Positions 35,010 to 43,366 of a stretch of 64,000 bases of DNA are shown in pieces (the first letter of the stretch is position 1; the number at the start of each line of letters is the position of its first letter). Source of the stretch: an uncultured Alistipes sp. (GTDB lineage Bacteria; Bacteroidota; Bacteroidia; Bacteroidales; Rikenellaceae). The position numbers were made by a program, and so were the translations under genes. The stretch covers positions 124,001 through 188,000 of the forward strand of contig CANQGQ010000002.1 of NCBI GenBank assembly GCA_947623305.1. Reading direction: 5' to 3'. The notes beneath the pieces were generated by a model. It searched no databases. It was not told the origin of the DNA and saw only the letters and a program-made list of their open reading frames with translations.

Positions 35010-37829
35010 ATGTCGAAAGATAAGGAGATACACGCAGACGAGGAGCGGTTCGACGAGGAGCCGGCGGCCCCTGAAACCGAAACGGCGGTTGCGGCGGATT
35101 CGGACGACGAACCGGTCGGCGAGGAGACGCAGCGTCCGGGCAAGTTCGACCGGTTGACCCAGGTCGAGGGAGGCGTGCGCAAACTCACGGGCATGTACAA
35201 GAACTGGTTCTTGGATTATGCCTCTTACGTGATTCTGGAGCGCGCCGTGCCGCACGTCGAGGACGGGTTGAAACCGGTGCAGCGCCGCATCCTCCACGCC
35301 ATGAAGGCGGTGGACGACGGCCGCTTCAACAAGGTGGCCAACATCGTGGGCCAGACTATGCAATACCATCCGCACGGCGACGCCTCCATCAAGGATGCGC
35401 TGGTGCAGTTGGGGCAGAAGGAGTTGCTGATCGATTGCCAGGGCAATTGGGGCAACATCCTCACGGGCGATGAAGCGGCTGCGGGCCGTTATATCGAGGC
35501 GCGCCTGTCGAAATTCGCCAATGAGGTGGTCTTCAACAAGAAGACGACGGAGTGGATGCGTTCCTACGACGGTCGCAACGAAGAACCGGTTACGCTGCCC
35601 ATCAAGTTCCCGCTCCTGTTGGCGCAGGGGTCGGACGGCATCGCCGTGGGGTTGGCGTCGAAGATTCTGCCCCACAACTTCGTGGAGCTGATCGACGCCT
35701 GCATCGCCCATCTGCAAGGCCGGCCGTTCCAACTTTATCCCGACTTCCCGACGGGCGGTTTGGCCGATGTGAGCCGTTACAACGACGGATTGCGTGGCGG
35801 TACGGTGAAGGTGCGCGCCCGCATTTCGAAAATCGACAAACGCACGTTGGCCATTACCGAAATCCCCTTCACGACGACGACCGAATCGATCAAGGAGTCG
35901 ATCATCAAGGCGAACGAAAAGGGCAAAATCAAAATCCGACGGGTCGATGACAACACGGCCGACAAGGTGGAGATCGTCATCCAGGTCTCGCCCGACGAAT
36001 CGTCCGACAAGACCATCGACGCGCTCTATGCTTTCACCGATTGCGAGGTGTCGATCGCGCCGAACGCCTGTGTCATCTGGGAGGAGAAGCCCCATTTTCT
36101 CGGCGTTTCGGAGATTCTGCGCCGGTCGGCCGACCATACCCGATGGCTGTTGGGCCGCGAACTGGAAATCCGCCTCGACGAGTTGAATGCCGCTTGGCAT
36201 CGGGCGTCGCTCGAACGGATATTCATTCAGAATAAGCTGTACCAACTCTTGGAGGGCTGTACGCGCGAGGAGGGTTACGCTGCGGTCGACAAGGGGTTGG
36301 AACCTTTCAAGAAATTGCTGCGGCAGCCGGTAACGCTCGACGATGTGAAGCATCTGACCGAGTTGCAGTTCATCCGCATCACGCGTTACGACGTCGAGAA
36401 GGCCGACAACGAAATCAAGCAAATCGAGCAGGACATCGAGCAGACCCGCTTCGATCTGGAACATCTGACCGAATACGCCGTGGCCTATTACGAGCGCATC
36501 CGGACCAAGTACGGCAAGGGCCGCGAACGTCGCACGGAGTTGCGCGAATTCGACAGCATCGAAGCGACGAAGGTCGCCGTTACGAATGCCAAACTTTACG
36601 TCGACCGGGCCGAAGGGTTCTTCGGTATCGGCAAGTCGATGAAGGACGCCGAGTTCGTCTGCGACTGCTCGGACATCGACGATGTGATCGTTTTCACGCG
36701 CGACGGACGTTACATCATCACGAAGGTTTCGGACAAGGCCTTTTTCGACAAGGGCATCTATTATATCGGCGTCTTCAAGCGCAACGACGAGCGGACGATC
36801 TACAACGTGCTCTATCGCGACGGCAAGAACGGCCCGATCAAGATGAAGCGCTGCGCCATCAAGGGTATCACGCGCGACAAGGAGTACAACATGACCAACG
36901 GCACGCCCAAAAGCGAATTGCTCTACATGTCGGTCAATCCGAACGGTGAGGCCGAGGTGTTGAAGGTCTATTTCAAACCGCGTCCGCGCCTGAAAAAAGT
37001 CATCGTCGATCTCGATTTTTCAGAGTTGGCCATCAAAGGACGCCAGAGCCAGGGCAACCTCTTCTCGCGTTACGGCATCCACAAAATCGTGTTGAAGGAA
37101 CGCGGCACGTCGACGCTCGGCGGGCAGAACATCTGGTTCGACGAGGATGTCCGGCGGTTGAATGCCGACGGTCGGGGCGTGTTGCTGGGCGAGTTCAAGG
37201 GCGAGGACAAACTGATCGTCTGGACGGCTAAGAACCAGTATTACACCACCAATTTCGATTTGGGACAGCATTTCCCCGACGATACCATTCACGTGGGCCG
37301 TTACGAGACGGGACGCGTGTACAGCATCTGTTATTTCGACCGTGAGCAGAACTATTATTATATGAAACGCTTCACGGCGGAGCAGACCGACAAGATGCAG
37401 TCGTTCCTTGACGAGGAGGGGCAGTCCGATTTCATCTGCCTGACCGACCGGCGCGGTGCGCAGTTGGAGATCACCTATAAAGGGGCTCAGGCGGCTCGTC
37501 CGGCCGACTTGTTGGATGTCGACGGATTCGTGGGCGTCAAGAGCCACCGTGCGAAGGGCAAACGGTTGACGACCTACGACGTGGCGACCTTGCGTTTCAT
37601 CGAGCCGGAAGAACCCGAGACGACCGAGACGCCCGAGGCTCCGGAATCGGCGGACGAAGGCGCCGAACAGCCGAACGGATCGTCGGCCGGAACAGCCGGA
37701 ACGATCGAGACGACCGAAACGGGCGATGCGTCGGGCGTCGTGGTGGCCGGCGCCGCCGAATTGGAGATCGAGCGGCCGCGCGGCGATGCCGACCAGATGA
37801 TCGACCCCGAACAGTTGAATTTGTTCTGA
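35010..37829 (+). CDS. parC: DNA topoisomerase IV subunit A
   Basis: DNA-cleaving subunit of topoisomerase IV, 939 residues. The breakage-reunion domain begins near SYVILERAVPHVEDGLKPVQ, with the quinolone-region motif YHPHGDASIKDAL and the catalytic Tyr in AAGRYIEARL. The C-terminal beta-pinwheel is recognisable by GLFSRYGIHK-like blades. The protein has two long acidic extensions, at the N-terminus (about 1-45) and the C-terminus (about 860-930). The conserved Ser of the quinolone region is Ala here, at the position after HPHGD. It ends four bases before aroK. Confidence 0.95.
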   Translation: MSKDKEIHADEERFDEEPAAPETETAVAADSDDEPVGEETQRPGKFDRLTQVEGGVRKLTGMYKNWFLDYASYVILERAVPHVEDGLKPVQRRILHAMKAVDDGRFNKVANIVGQTMQYHPHGDASIKDALVQLGQKELLIDCQGNWGNILTGDEAAAGRYIEARLSKFANEVVFNKKTTEWMRSYDGRNEEPVTLPIKFPLLLAQGSDGIAVGLASKILPHNFVELIDACIAHLQGRPFQLYPDFPTGGLADVSRYNDGLRGGTVKVRARISKIDKRTLAITEIPFTTTTESIKESIIKANEKGKIKIRRVDDNTADKVEIVIQVSPDESSDKTIDALYAFTDCEVSIAPNACVIWEEKPHFLGVSEILRRSADHTRWLLGRELEIRLDELNAAWHRASLERIFIQNKLYQLLEGCTREEGYAAVDKGLEPFKKLLRQPVTLDDVKHLTELQFIRITRYDVEKADNEIKQIEQDIEQTRFDLEHLTEYAVAYYERIRTKYGKGRERRTELREFDSIEATKVAVTNAKLYVDRAEGFFGIGKSMKDAEFVCDCSDIDDVIVFTRDGRYIITKVSDKAFFDKGIYYIGVFKRNDERTIYNVLYRDGKNGPIKMKRCAIKGITRDKEYNMTNGTPKSELLYMSVNPNGEAEVLKVYFKPRPRLKKVIVDLDFSELAIKGRQSQGNLFSRYGIHKIVLKERGTSTLGGQNIWFDEDVRRLNADGRGVLLGEFKGEDKLIVWTAKNQYYTTNFDLGQHFPDDTIHVGRYETGRVYSICYFDREQNYYYMKRFTAEQTDKMQSFLDEEGQSDFICLTDRRGAQLEITYKGAQAARPADLLDVDGFVGVKSHRAKGKRLTTYDVATLRFIEPEEPETTETPEAPESADEGAEQPNGSSAGTAGTIETTETGDASGVVVAGAAELEIERPRGDADQMIDPEQLNLF

Positions 37830-37833
37830 CGGG

Positions 37834-38349
37834 ATGAAACGGCTTTTTCTGGTCGGATACATGGGGTGCGGAAAGAGCACGCTGGGCCGCAAGCTGGCGC
37901 GTCGGTTGGACGTCGGTTTCGCCGATACCGATGCGTTGATTGAGCAGCGCGAGGGGGCCTCCGTCGCCGAGATTTACGAATTGGCGGGGGCGGACTATTT
38001 CCGCAAGGCCGAGCGGGCCGTGCTCGACGAACTGATTGCTTCGGGGCGCGATACCGTTGTTTCGACCGGCGGGGGATTGCCCGTCTGGAGCGACAACATG
38101 GCTCGCATGAATGCAGCCGGAACGACTGTCTATCTGCGGCGTCCGGTCGAACAGATCGTTCGCCGGATGAGCCCTTACGGACGGCAGAAACGGCCTCGTT
38201 TGCGCGGCCTGTCCGACGACGAATTAGTGGAATTCATGCGCCGGGATATGGCCGACCGCGAACCTTATTATGCACAGGCCCGATGGACGATCGACTGCGC
38301 GGGAAAGTCGGATGCCGAATTGGTCGAGTGGATCATGCAGAATTGTTGA
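37834..38349 (+). CDS. aroK: Shikimate kinase
   Basis: Phosphorylates shikimate in the chorismate pathway. The 171-residue protein has the P-loop GYMGCGKST (residues 7-15), the shikimate-binding DTDALIEQREG, FRKAERAVLDEL and VSTGGGLP. The start follows the parC stop by four bases, and murI follows by two, so it is part of a parE-parC-aroK-murI run. Confidence 0.95.
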   Translation: MKRLFLVGYMGCGKSTLGRKLARRLDVGFADTDALIEQREGASVAEIYELAGADYFRKAERAVLDELIASGRDTVVSTGGGLPVWSDNMARMNAAGTTVYLRRPVEQIVRRMSPYGRQKRPRLRGLSDDELVEFMRRDMADREPYYAQARWTIDCAGKSDAELVEWIMQNC

Positions 38350-38351
38350 AT

Positions 38352-39146
38352 ATGTCGAATGCTCCGATAGGTATTTATGACTCCGGCATGGGCGGATTGA
38401 CCGTCTGGCGCGAGGTGCGGCGGGCGTTGCCCGAGGAGTCGCTGGTCTTTTTGGGCGACGGGAAAAATTGCCCTTACGGCTCCCGTACGCGCGAGGAGAT
38501 TCGACGTCTGGCCGATGCTGCGGTTGCCCGTCTCGTCGAGGAGGAGGGGTGCAAAATGGTCGTCGTGGCCTGCAATACCGCTACGGCTGCCGCTATCGAC
38601 CAGCTGCGGGCGAAATATGCGCCGATGCCGCTCGTCGGCATGGAACCGGCCGTGAAACCGGCTTGTTTAGCTACGCGGAGCGGCGTCGTCGGGGTCTTGG
38701 CCACCGAACGCAGCTTGGACGGCGATCTGTTCCGGCGTACGGCGGCCCGTTACGGCGAAGGCATCGAGGTGGTTACGGCTGCCGGACGGGGATTCGTCGA
38801 GTTGGTCGAGGCCGACCGCGAGGATACACCCGAGGCCGAAGCGTGCGTGCGCGAGGTCGTGGCCGAAATGCTCGCTCGTGGGGCCGACCAGATCGTGTTG
38901 GGGTGTACGCATTATCCGTTTTTGTTGCCGGTGCTTCAGCGGGTGCTCGCCGAACATACCGACCGAACGGGCCGCGACGTCGCGATCGTCGATCCGTCGC
39001 CTGCCGTCGCCCGTCGGGCGGTGCAGTTGCTCGATGCCGGTCGGTTGCGGGCCGAGGCAGGTCATCGGCCCGAATACCGTTTTCTGACCTTTGCCGACGA
39101 ATCGTACCGCCAGCGGTTGATTGCCAAAGCCGAACGCCTGTTTTGA
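38352..39146 (+). CDS. murI: Glutamate racemase
   Basis: Makes D-glutamate for peptidoglycan. The 264-residue protein opens with IGIYDSGMGGLTVWREV. The two catalytic cysteines lie in VVACNTATA and LGCTHYPFLLP, with the FVELVEAD block in between. The start at 38352 was preferred over the longer frame that runs inside aroK. It ends the topoisomerase IV operon. Confidence 0.95.
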   Translation: MSNAPIGIYDSGMGGLTVWREVRRALPEESLVFLGDGKNCPYGSRTREEIRRLADAAVARLVEEEGCKMVVVACNTATAAAIDQLRAKYAPMPLVGMEPAVKPACLATRSGVVGVLATERSLDGDLFRRTAARYGEGIEVVTAAGRGFVELVEADREDTPEAEACVREVVAEMLARGADQIVLGCTHYPFLLPVLQRVLAEHTDRTGRDVAIVDPSPAVARRAVQLLDAGRLRAEAGHRPEYRFLTFADESYRQRLIAKAERLF

Positions 39147-39309
39147 AAATCGGCGGCAAACGAGGCTTGTTATCTGAATAATTCGTTATATTTGCATCGA
39201 AAATACAGTTACCTATGGGATAAAGCGTAATCAGGCGCATACATTTTAGACCTATCGGAAAAAGCGTTTAGCTTGTATTCTGGTTCTTGAAACTTCGACA
39301 CTTTCATGA

Positions 39310-39453
39310 CAACCAAGCAACCCGGGCGATGGCTCCGTATTTCCGGTTACGGCCTGGTTCGATAACAACAGCATTCCGAGTTCGAAATTTACGACCGGAA
39401 GCTGGTACTACAACGGCCAAACCGTGCGGATCGACTATCGCAAGGCCGATTGA
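39310..39453 (+). pseudogene. Orphan 47-codon frame, possible gene remnant
   Basis: Open from a TGA at 39307 to a TGA at 39451 with no ATG, GTG or TTG near its start. The translation (DNNSIPSSKFTTG, SWYYNGQTVRIDYRKAD) has a composition typical of exported beta-rich proteins. A one-base deletion near 39322 would join it to ATG 39306 (MTTKQP). No family is recognised. Confidence 0.3.
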
Positions 39454-39477
39454 CGCACGACGGCTCCGCATGCAGGA

Positions 39478-39508
39478 AACGCAAGGCTCGCGCAGCCTTG
39501 CGTTTTTG
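39478..39508 (+). terminator. Terminator before ftsK
   Basis: AACGCAAGGCT, loop CGCGC, AGCCTTGCG and TTTTTG. Since murI ends 330 bases upstream, this terminator probably belongs to the untranslated RNA candidate at 39187-39508. Confidence 0.85.
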
Positions 39509-39593
39509 TTTCGGCGGCGGCGCTTTGCGGCCTCCGGACTTTCAAAAGTCGTAAATTTTCCCTATCTTCGCCCATCGAATCCTCTATGGGAAA

Positions 39594-42533
39594 ATGGCAC
39601 CGGTAAATCATAAATCCGCTCCGTCGAACGGCCCGCAAACCATCCAGCGAACCAATAGCGACAGCCTGCGCTGGGTGTGCGGCATCGTATTGCTGTTCAT
39701 CGGCTTGTTCGCGGCTGCGGCGGTGCTTTTCTCCTATTTCTGCTGGGCCGATGACCAGAGCGGATTGCGCACGGTTGCGGCCGACCGAGCCGCGCTCGGC
39801 ATCGAACCGCAAAATTTCTGCGGCTGGGCCGGTGCCCGGGTGGGCCGATGGTTCGTCGACCTGTCGTTCGGCCTGTTCGGAATCCTGATTCCGGTGATGA
39901 TTATGCTGCTGGGGCTGCGCATCATTCGTCAGCGGCCGCTGCTGCTCAATCATTCGTTTCTGTCGCTCGTGCTCGTGATGATTCTCGGTTCGTTGACGTT
40001 GGGATCCGTCTTCGGCGACAAAATTCTGCTCGGCTCGTCGACCGGTATGGGCGGCGCATTTGGCGTGCAGGCTTCCGAATTGTTGCATCTTCACATCGGG
40101 GCCGTCGGTACGATTATTCTGTTGGTGGTCGGGTGGATACTGACCGGCGTTTTCATCAATCGCAATTTTATTAACACGGTCAACGCGGCGGGGAATGTCA
40201 TGGTGGACCAAAGCGGCAAAATCGTCGACCGGATGGTGCATGCCCATTCACTGGAGCGACCCGATACGGAGGATGCCGATCGTCCGCAACGCCCAGCAAC
40301 GGTTGCGAATGCTGCTACCTCCGCGCCTTTCGCACCCCCTGCCGCTGACGGCGGTTTCGTGCCGCGATGTCCGTCTGACGTCTCGGAAGAGCCGGTTCCG
40401 GAGTCGTTCGCTACGCCCGCTTCGGCTTCGGCTTCGACGAGCGTTCGGGCCGCTTCGGCGGCTTTCGACCGCGAACCGACCGTAATCCGGCGTCCGGTCG
40501 AGCCTGTAGTCGATGCCGAACCGGAACGCCCGTTCTTCGAAGAAGTCTCCGTGTCGGGCGAGCCGCTCGACGCCCCGATCGAGGAACCGGCAATCGAGGC
40601 CGAGCCGGCGACGACCGAGCTTTTCCCCGAAGTGGATTTGACGGCCGATGCGAAAGCCCGTATCGTGATGGGGCGCGGCGGTCTGGTCGAGTTGGAACGC
40701 CCGAAGCCGCGGCTGAATCGACCGGCGGCAGCGGATAGTCCTTTCGTCGAGGTGGCGAATCCGGATTCGGAAGTGTCGGCATTGGAAGAACCGATCGGGG
40801 ACGTCTCTTTCGTTGAGGAGAATTCGGCTCAGGATAGCCCGTTCGTCGAGGAGCCGGTTGCTCGGCCCGAACCGATCCCGAACGGCGATTCGGCGCAAGC
40901 ATCCGAACCGACTCGAAGGCCTTCGATTGCTGACAGTTCCGAACCCGAAGGGGTGGTCGTTACGGTCGAGGCGAACGAAGCCCGTATGGTCGATGAAAGC
41001 CGGATTCCGACCGAAAGCTACGACCCGCTGAAAGATTTGGTGAATTATCGCAAACCGCCCGTCAATCTGCTGGAGGACTATCATTCGGATTCGGAGGTAA
41101 CGGACGAAGAAATTTTCGAGAATAAGACCAAAATCGAGGAGACGCTCAAATATTTCGGGATACCGATTCAACGCATTCGTGCGACGGTCGGCCCGACGGT
41201 TACGCTTTACGAAATCGTGCAGGCGCAGGGAGTCAAAATTTCGAAGATTCAGGGTTTGCAGAACGACATTGCCCAGAGTCTCAAGGCCGAATCGGGCATC
41301 CGGATCATTGCGCCCATTCCGGGGCGCGGCACCATCGGTATCGAAGTCCCCAACCGGCACAAACAGATCGTGTCGATGTATTCGGCCATCCGTTCGCTGC
41401 GGTTCCAGGAGTCGAAGGCGATGCTTCCGGTGGTGATCGGCCGGACGATTCAGAACGAAAATTATCTGTTCGACCTGGCCAAGATGCCGCACCTGTTGGT
41501 GGCCGGTGCGACGGGCATGGGCAAGTCGGTCGGGTTGAATGCCATCATCACGTCGCTGCTCTACAAGATGCACCCCGCCCAGTTGAAGTTCGTGATGATC
41601 GATCCCAAGATGGTCGAATTCTCGCTCTATGCCAAAATCGAACGCCACTTCTTAGCGAAGATGGAATCGGAGGACGAAGCCATCGTTACCGATCCGCGCA
41701 AGGCGGTCTATACGCTGAATGCGCTGTGTACGGAGATGGACAACCGTTTGGAACTCTGCAAGAAGGCGGGCGTGCGCAACATCGCCGAATATAACGAAAA
41801 ATTCACGGCGCGGCGGCTCAACCCGATGCACGGTCATCGTTACCTGCCTTACATCGTGGTCGTTATCGACGAATTCGCCGATCTGATTATGACGGCCAAG
41901 GAGGTCGAGATGCCCGTAACGCGTCTGGCTCAAAAGGCGCGGGCCGTGGGCATCCACTTGATTATCGCCACGCAACGTCCGTCGGTAGATGTCATCACGG
42001 GCAAAATCAAGGCCAATTTTCCGGCCCGCATCGCTTTCCGCGTCATGCAGATGATCGACTCCCGAACGATTCTCGACCGTCCGGGCGCCGACCAGTTGAT
42101 CGGTCGCGGCGACATGTTGATCTCCAAAGACGGTGAATTGACCCGTATCCAATGCGCTTTGGTCGATACGCCCGAGGTGGAACGGATCGTCGATTACATT
42201 TCCAAACAGCAAGGCTATGCTTCGGCGTATGCTTTGCCCGATTACACGCCCGATGCGGGCGATGCCGGCATGGGCAGCAGCGAGGATTCGGCTCCGCAAA
42301 AATTCGATGCTCTGTTTGCCGAAATTGCGCGGGAGGCGGTCTCGTCGCAGTCGATCTCCACGTCGATGATTCAGCGCAATTACGAGGTGGGATTCAACCG
42401 CGCCGGACGGATCATGATGCAGTTGGAGCGGGCCGGCATCGTCGGACGGCAGCAGGGTGCCAAACCGCGCGAAATACTTTTTCACGATTCGCCGTCGTTG
42501 GAGGCGAAATTGCAGGAATTGGGAATTTTTTAA
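39594..42533 (+). CDS. ftsK: DNA translocase FtsK
   Basis: Septal DNA pump that clears chromosome ends and activates dimer resolution. The 979-residue protein has four N-terminal membrane helices (about residues 26-190). A ~270-residue acidic, Pro/Glu-rich linker with loosely repeated SPFVEE blocks follows. The motor has Walker A GATGMGKS (638-645), Walker B YIVVVIDEFADLI and RLAQKARAVGIHLIIATQRP. The C-terminal gamma winged helix reads SSQSISTSMIQRNYEVGFNRA. A TATCTTCG box lies at 39563-39570. It is followed by a lolA-like gene seven bases on. Confidence 0.96.
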   Translation: MAPVNHKSAPSNGPQTIQRTNSDSLRWVCGIVLLFIGLFAAAAVLFSYFCWADDQSGLRTVAADRAALGIEPQNFCGWAGARVGRWFVDLSFGLFGILIPVMIMLLGLRIIRQRPLLLNHSFLSLVLVMILGSLTLGSVFGDKILLGSSTGMGGAFGVQASELLHLHIGAVGTIILLVVGWILTGVFINRNFINTVNAAGNVMVDQSGKIVDRMVHAHSLERPDTEDADRPQRPATVANAATSAPFAPPAADGGFVPRCPSDVSEEPVPESFATPASASASTSVRAASAAFDREPTVIRRPVEPVVDAEPERPFFEEVSVSGEPLDAPIEEPAIEAEPATTELFPEVDLTADAKARIVMGRGGLVELERPKPRLNRPAAADSPFVEVANPDSEVSALEEPIGDVSFVEENSAQDSPFVEEPVARPEPIPNGDSAQASEPTRRPSIADSSEPEGVVVTVEANEARMVDESRIPTESYDPLKDLVNYRKPPVNLLEDYHSDSEVTDEEIFENKTKIEETLKYFGIPIQRIRATVGPTVTLYEIVQAQGVKISKIQGLQNDIAQSLKAESGIRIIAPIPGRGTIGIEVPNRHKQIVSMYSAIRSLRFQESKAMLPVVIGRTIQNENYLFDLAKMPHLLVAGATGMGKSVGLNAIITSLLYKMHPAQLKFVMIDPKMVEFSLYAKIERHFLAKMESEDEAIVTDPRKAVYTLNALCTEMDNRLELCKKAGVRNIAEYNEKFTARRLNPMHGHRYLPYIVVVIDEFADLIMTAKEVEMPVTRLAQKARAVGIHLIIATQRPSVDVITGKIKANFPARIAFRVMQMIDSRTILDRPGADQLIGRGDMLISKDGELTRIQCALVDTPEVERIVDYISKQQGYASAYALPDYTPDAGDAGMGSSEDSAPQKFDALFAEIAREAVSSQSISTSMIQRNYEVGFNRAGRIMMQLERAGIVGRQQGAKPREILFHDSPSLEAKLQELGIF

Positions 42534-42540
42534 CCATAGC

Positions 42541-43137
42541 ATGACGCGTCTTTTTTTATTGGTCTGTTGCCTGTTGGCTGCGCCTGTCCGCGGGGCCGAC
42601 AGCGGCGCTTCGTGGTTGGAGCGGCTGCGGATGGCTGTCGGATCGCTCGGAAAGTACGAAGTGCGTTTCGAACTCGCGACGACGGATGATTATGCCGCGA
42701 CGGGTTCTTATCGCGTGGCAGACGACCGTTATCTGATTTCGATGCCGCAAGGACGCGTCTATTGCGATGGTCGGGCCCGTTACGAAGTCAACGATGCTAC
42801 GCGCGAGGTGGTGATCGACGCGGTCGATACAACGTCGCACAATCTGTTGGACAACCCCGTTCGGGCGTTCGATTTCGTCGGCGAACGGTTCGATGTACGG
42901 ACGGTTGCGGACCTGGCCGATCGGATCACGCTCCGGCTGACGCCGCGCGACGGCGGGGGGCTTACGACGATCGAATTGACGTTGGACAAACGTTCGGCAT
43001 TGCCCGTATCGGTCGTTTACGGTGCTGAAGATTTGCAGATTCGGGTGAAGATCGTTTCGTTCGAAAAGTCGACGACGGAGTTTCCGGCGTTCCGACGGAT
43101 GGATTTCGCCGGTTACGAGTGGATTGATTTCCGATGA
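42541..43137 (+). CDS. LolA-like outer-membrane lipoprotein carrier
   Basis: A 198-residue periplasmic protein with a signal peptide (1-18, ending RGAD). The remainder is a half-barrel pattern of short strands (YEVRFELATTDDYAATGSYR, DDRYLISMPQGRVYCDGRAR, YEVNDATREVVIDAVD), as in LolA/LppX. The position right after ftsK is the usual place of a LolA homologue in Bacteroidales. It would ferry lipoproteins across the periplasm. Sequence similarity to classical LolA is low, so the call leans on fold pattern and context. Confidence 0.75.
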   Translation: MTRLFLLVCCLLAAPVRGADSGASWLERLRMAVGSLGKYEVRFELATTDDYAATGSYRVADDRYLISMPQGRVYCDGRARYEVNDATREVVIDAVDTTSHNLLDNPVRAFDFVGERFDVRTVADLADRITLRLTPRDGGGLTTIELTLDKRSALPVSVVYGAEDLQIRVKIVSFEKSTTEFPAFRRMDFAGYEWIDFR

Positions 43138-43180
43138 GGCGGACGGTTGCCGATCCTTGCGGATTCCGACCGAAATCCTG

Positions 43181-43216
43181 AAAAATCACCCGACCAGTAG
43201 GCGGGCGATTTTTTTC
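43181..43216 (+). terminator. Terminator after the lolA-like gene
   Basis: AAAAATCACCCG pairs with CGGGCGATTTTT (one A-C mismatch) and a T7 run follows. Confidence 0.85.
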
Positions 43217-43302
43217 GTGCCGCGAAATCGCCCGAAAAAGGGGAAAAACGACCCGCTATCGAAAAATGTTGCGCCGATCGTTGCGTTTTTCCGGCTCCGG
43301 AG

Positions 43303-43333
43303 TTGCCCGAATCGGAAATAAATCGTATTTTTG
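43303..43333 (+). promoter_or_regulatory. gyrA promoter
   Basis: TTG (43303-43305), 20 bases, TATTTTTG (43326-43333). The start codon is 34 bases on. Confidence 0.75.
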
Positions 43334-43366
43334 TTCGTTAAACAGATGTAAACCCAAAGTTAGAAA

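Larger units (their letters stand above)
39187..39508 (+). ncRNA. Candidate untranslated RNA or decayed gene before ftsK
   Basis: A stretch with a -7-type box TATATTTG (39187-39194) and a strong terminator (39478-39508), but no intact reading frame of normal type. CCTATG-G-GATAAAGCGTAA (near 39213) and AAAGCGTTTAGCTTGTATTC with CTGGTTCTTGAAACTTC (39261-39297) are closely similar to the sequence at 53733-53850, before the 54 kb barrel gene. The last 47 codons (39310-39453) read like protein: GDGSVFPVTAWFDNNSIPSS and TTGSWYYNGQTVRIDYRKAD, but without a start in frame. It may be an RNA gene of a repeated family or the remains of a small gene. Confidence 0.4.

Noticed and set aside
33129..36464. 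1111-codon open frame on the minus strand opposite parE and parC
   Set aside because: It spans two conserved topoisomerase genes in antisense, has no family motif, no promoter and no recognisable start context. Long antisense frames are expected here from GC-rich codon use.
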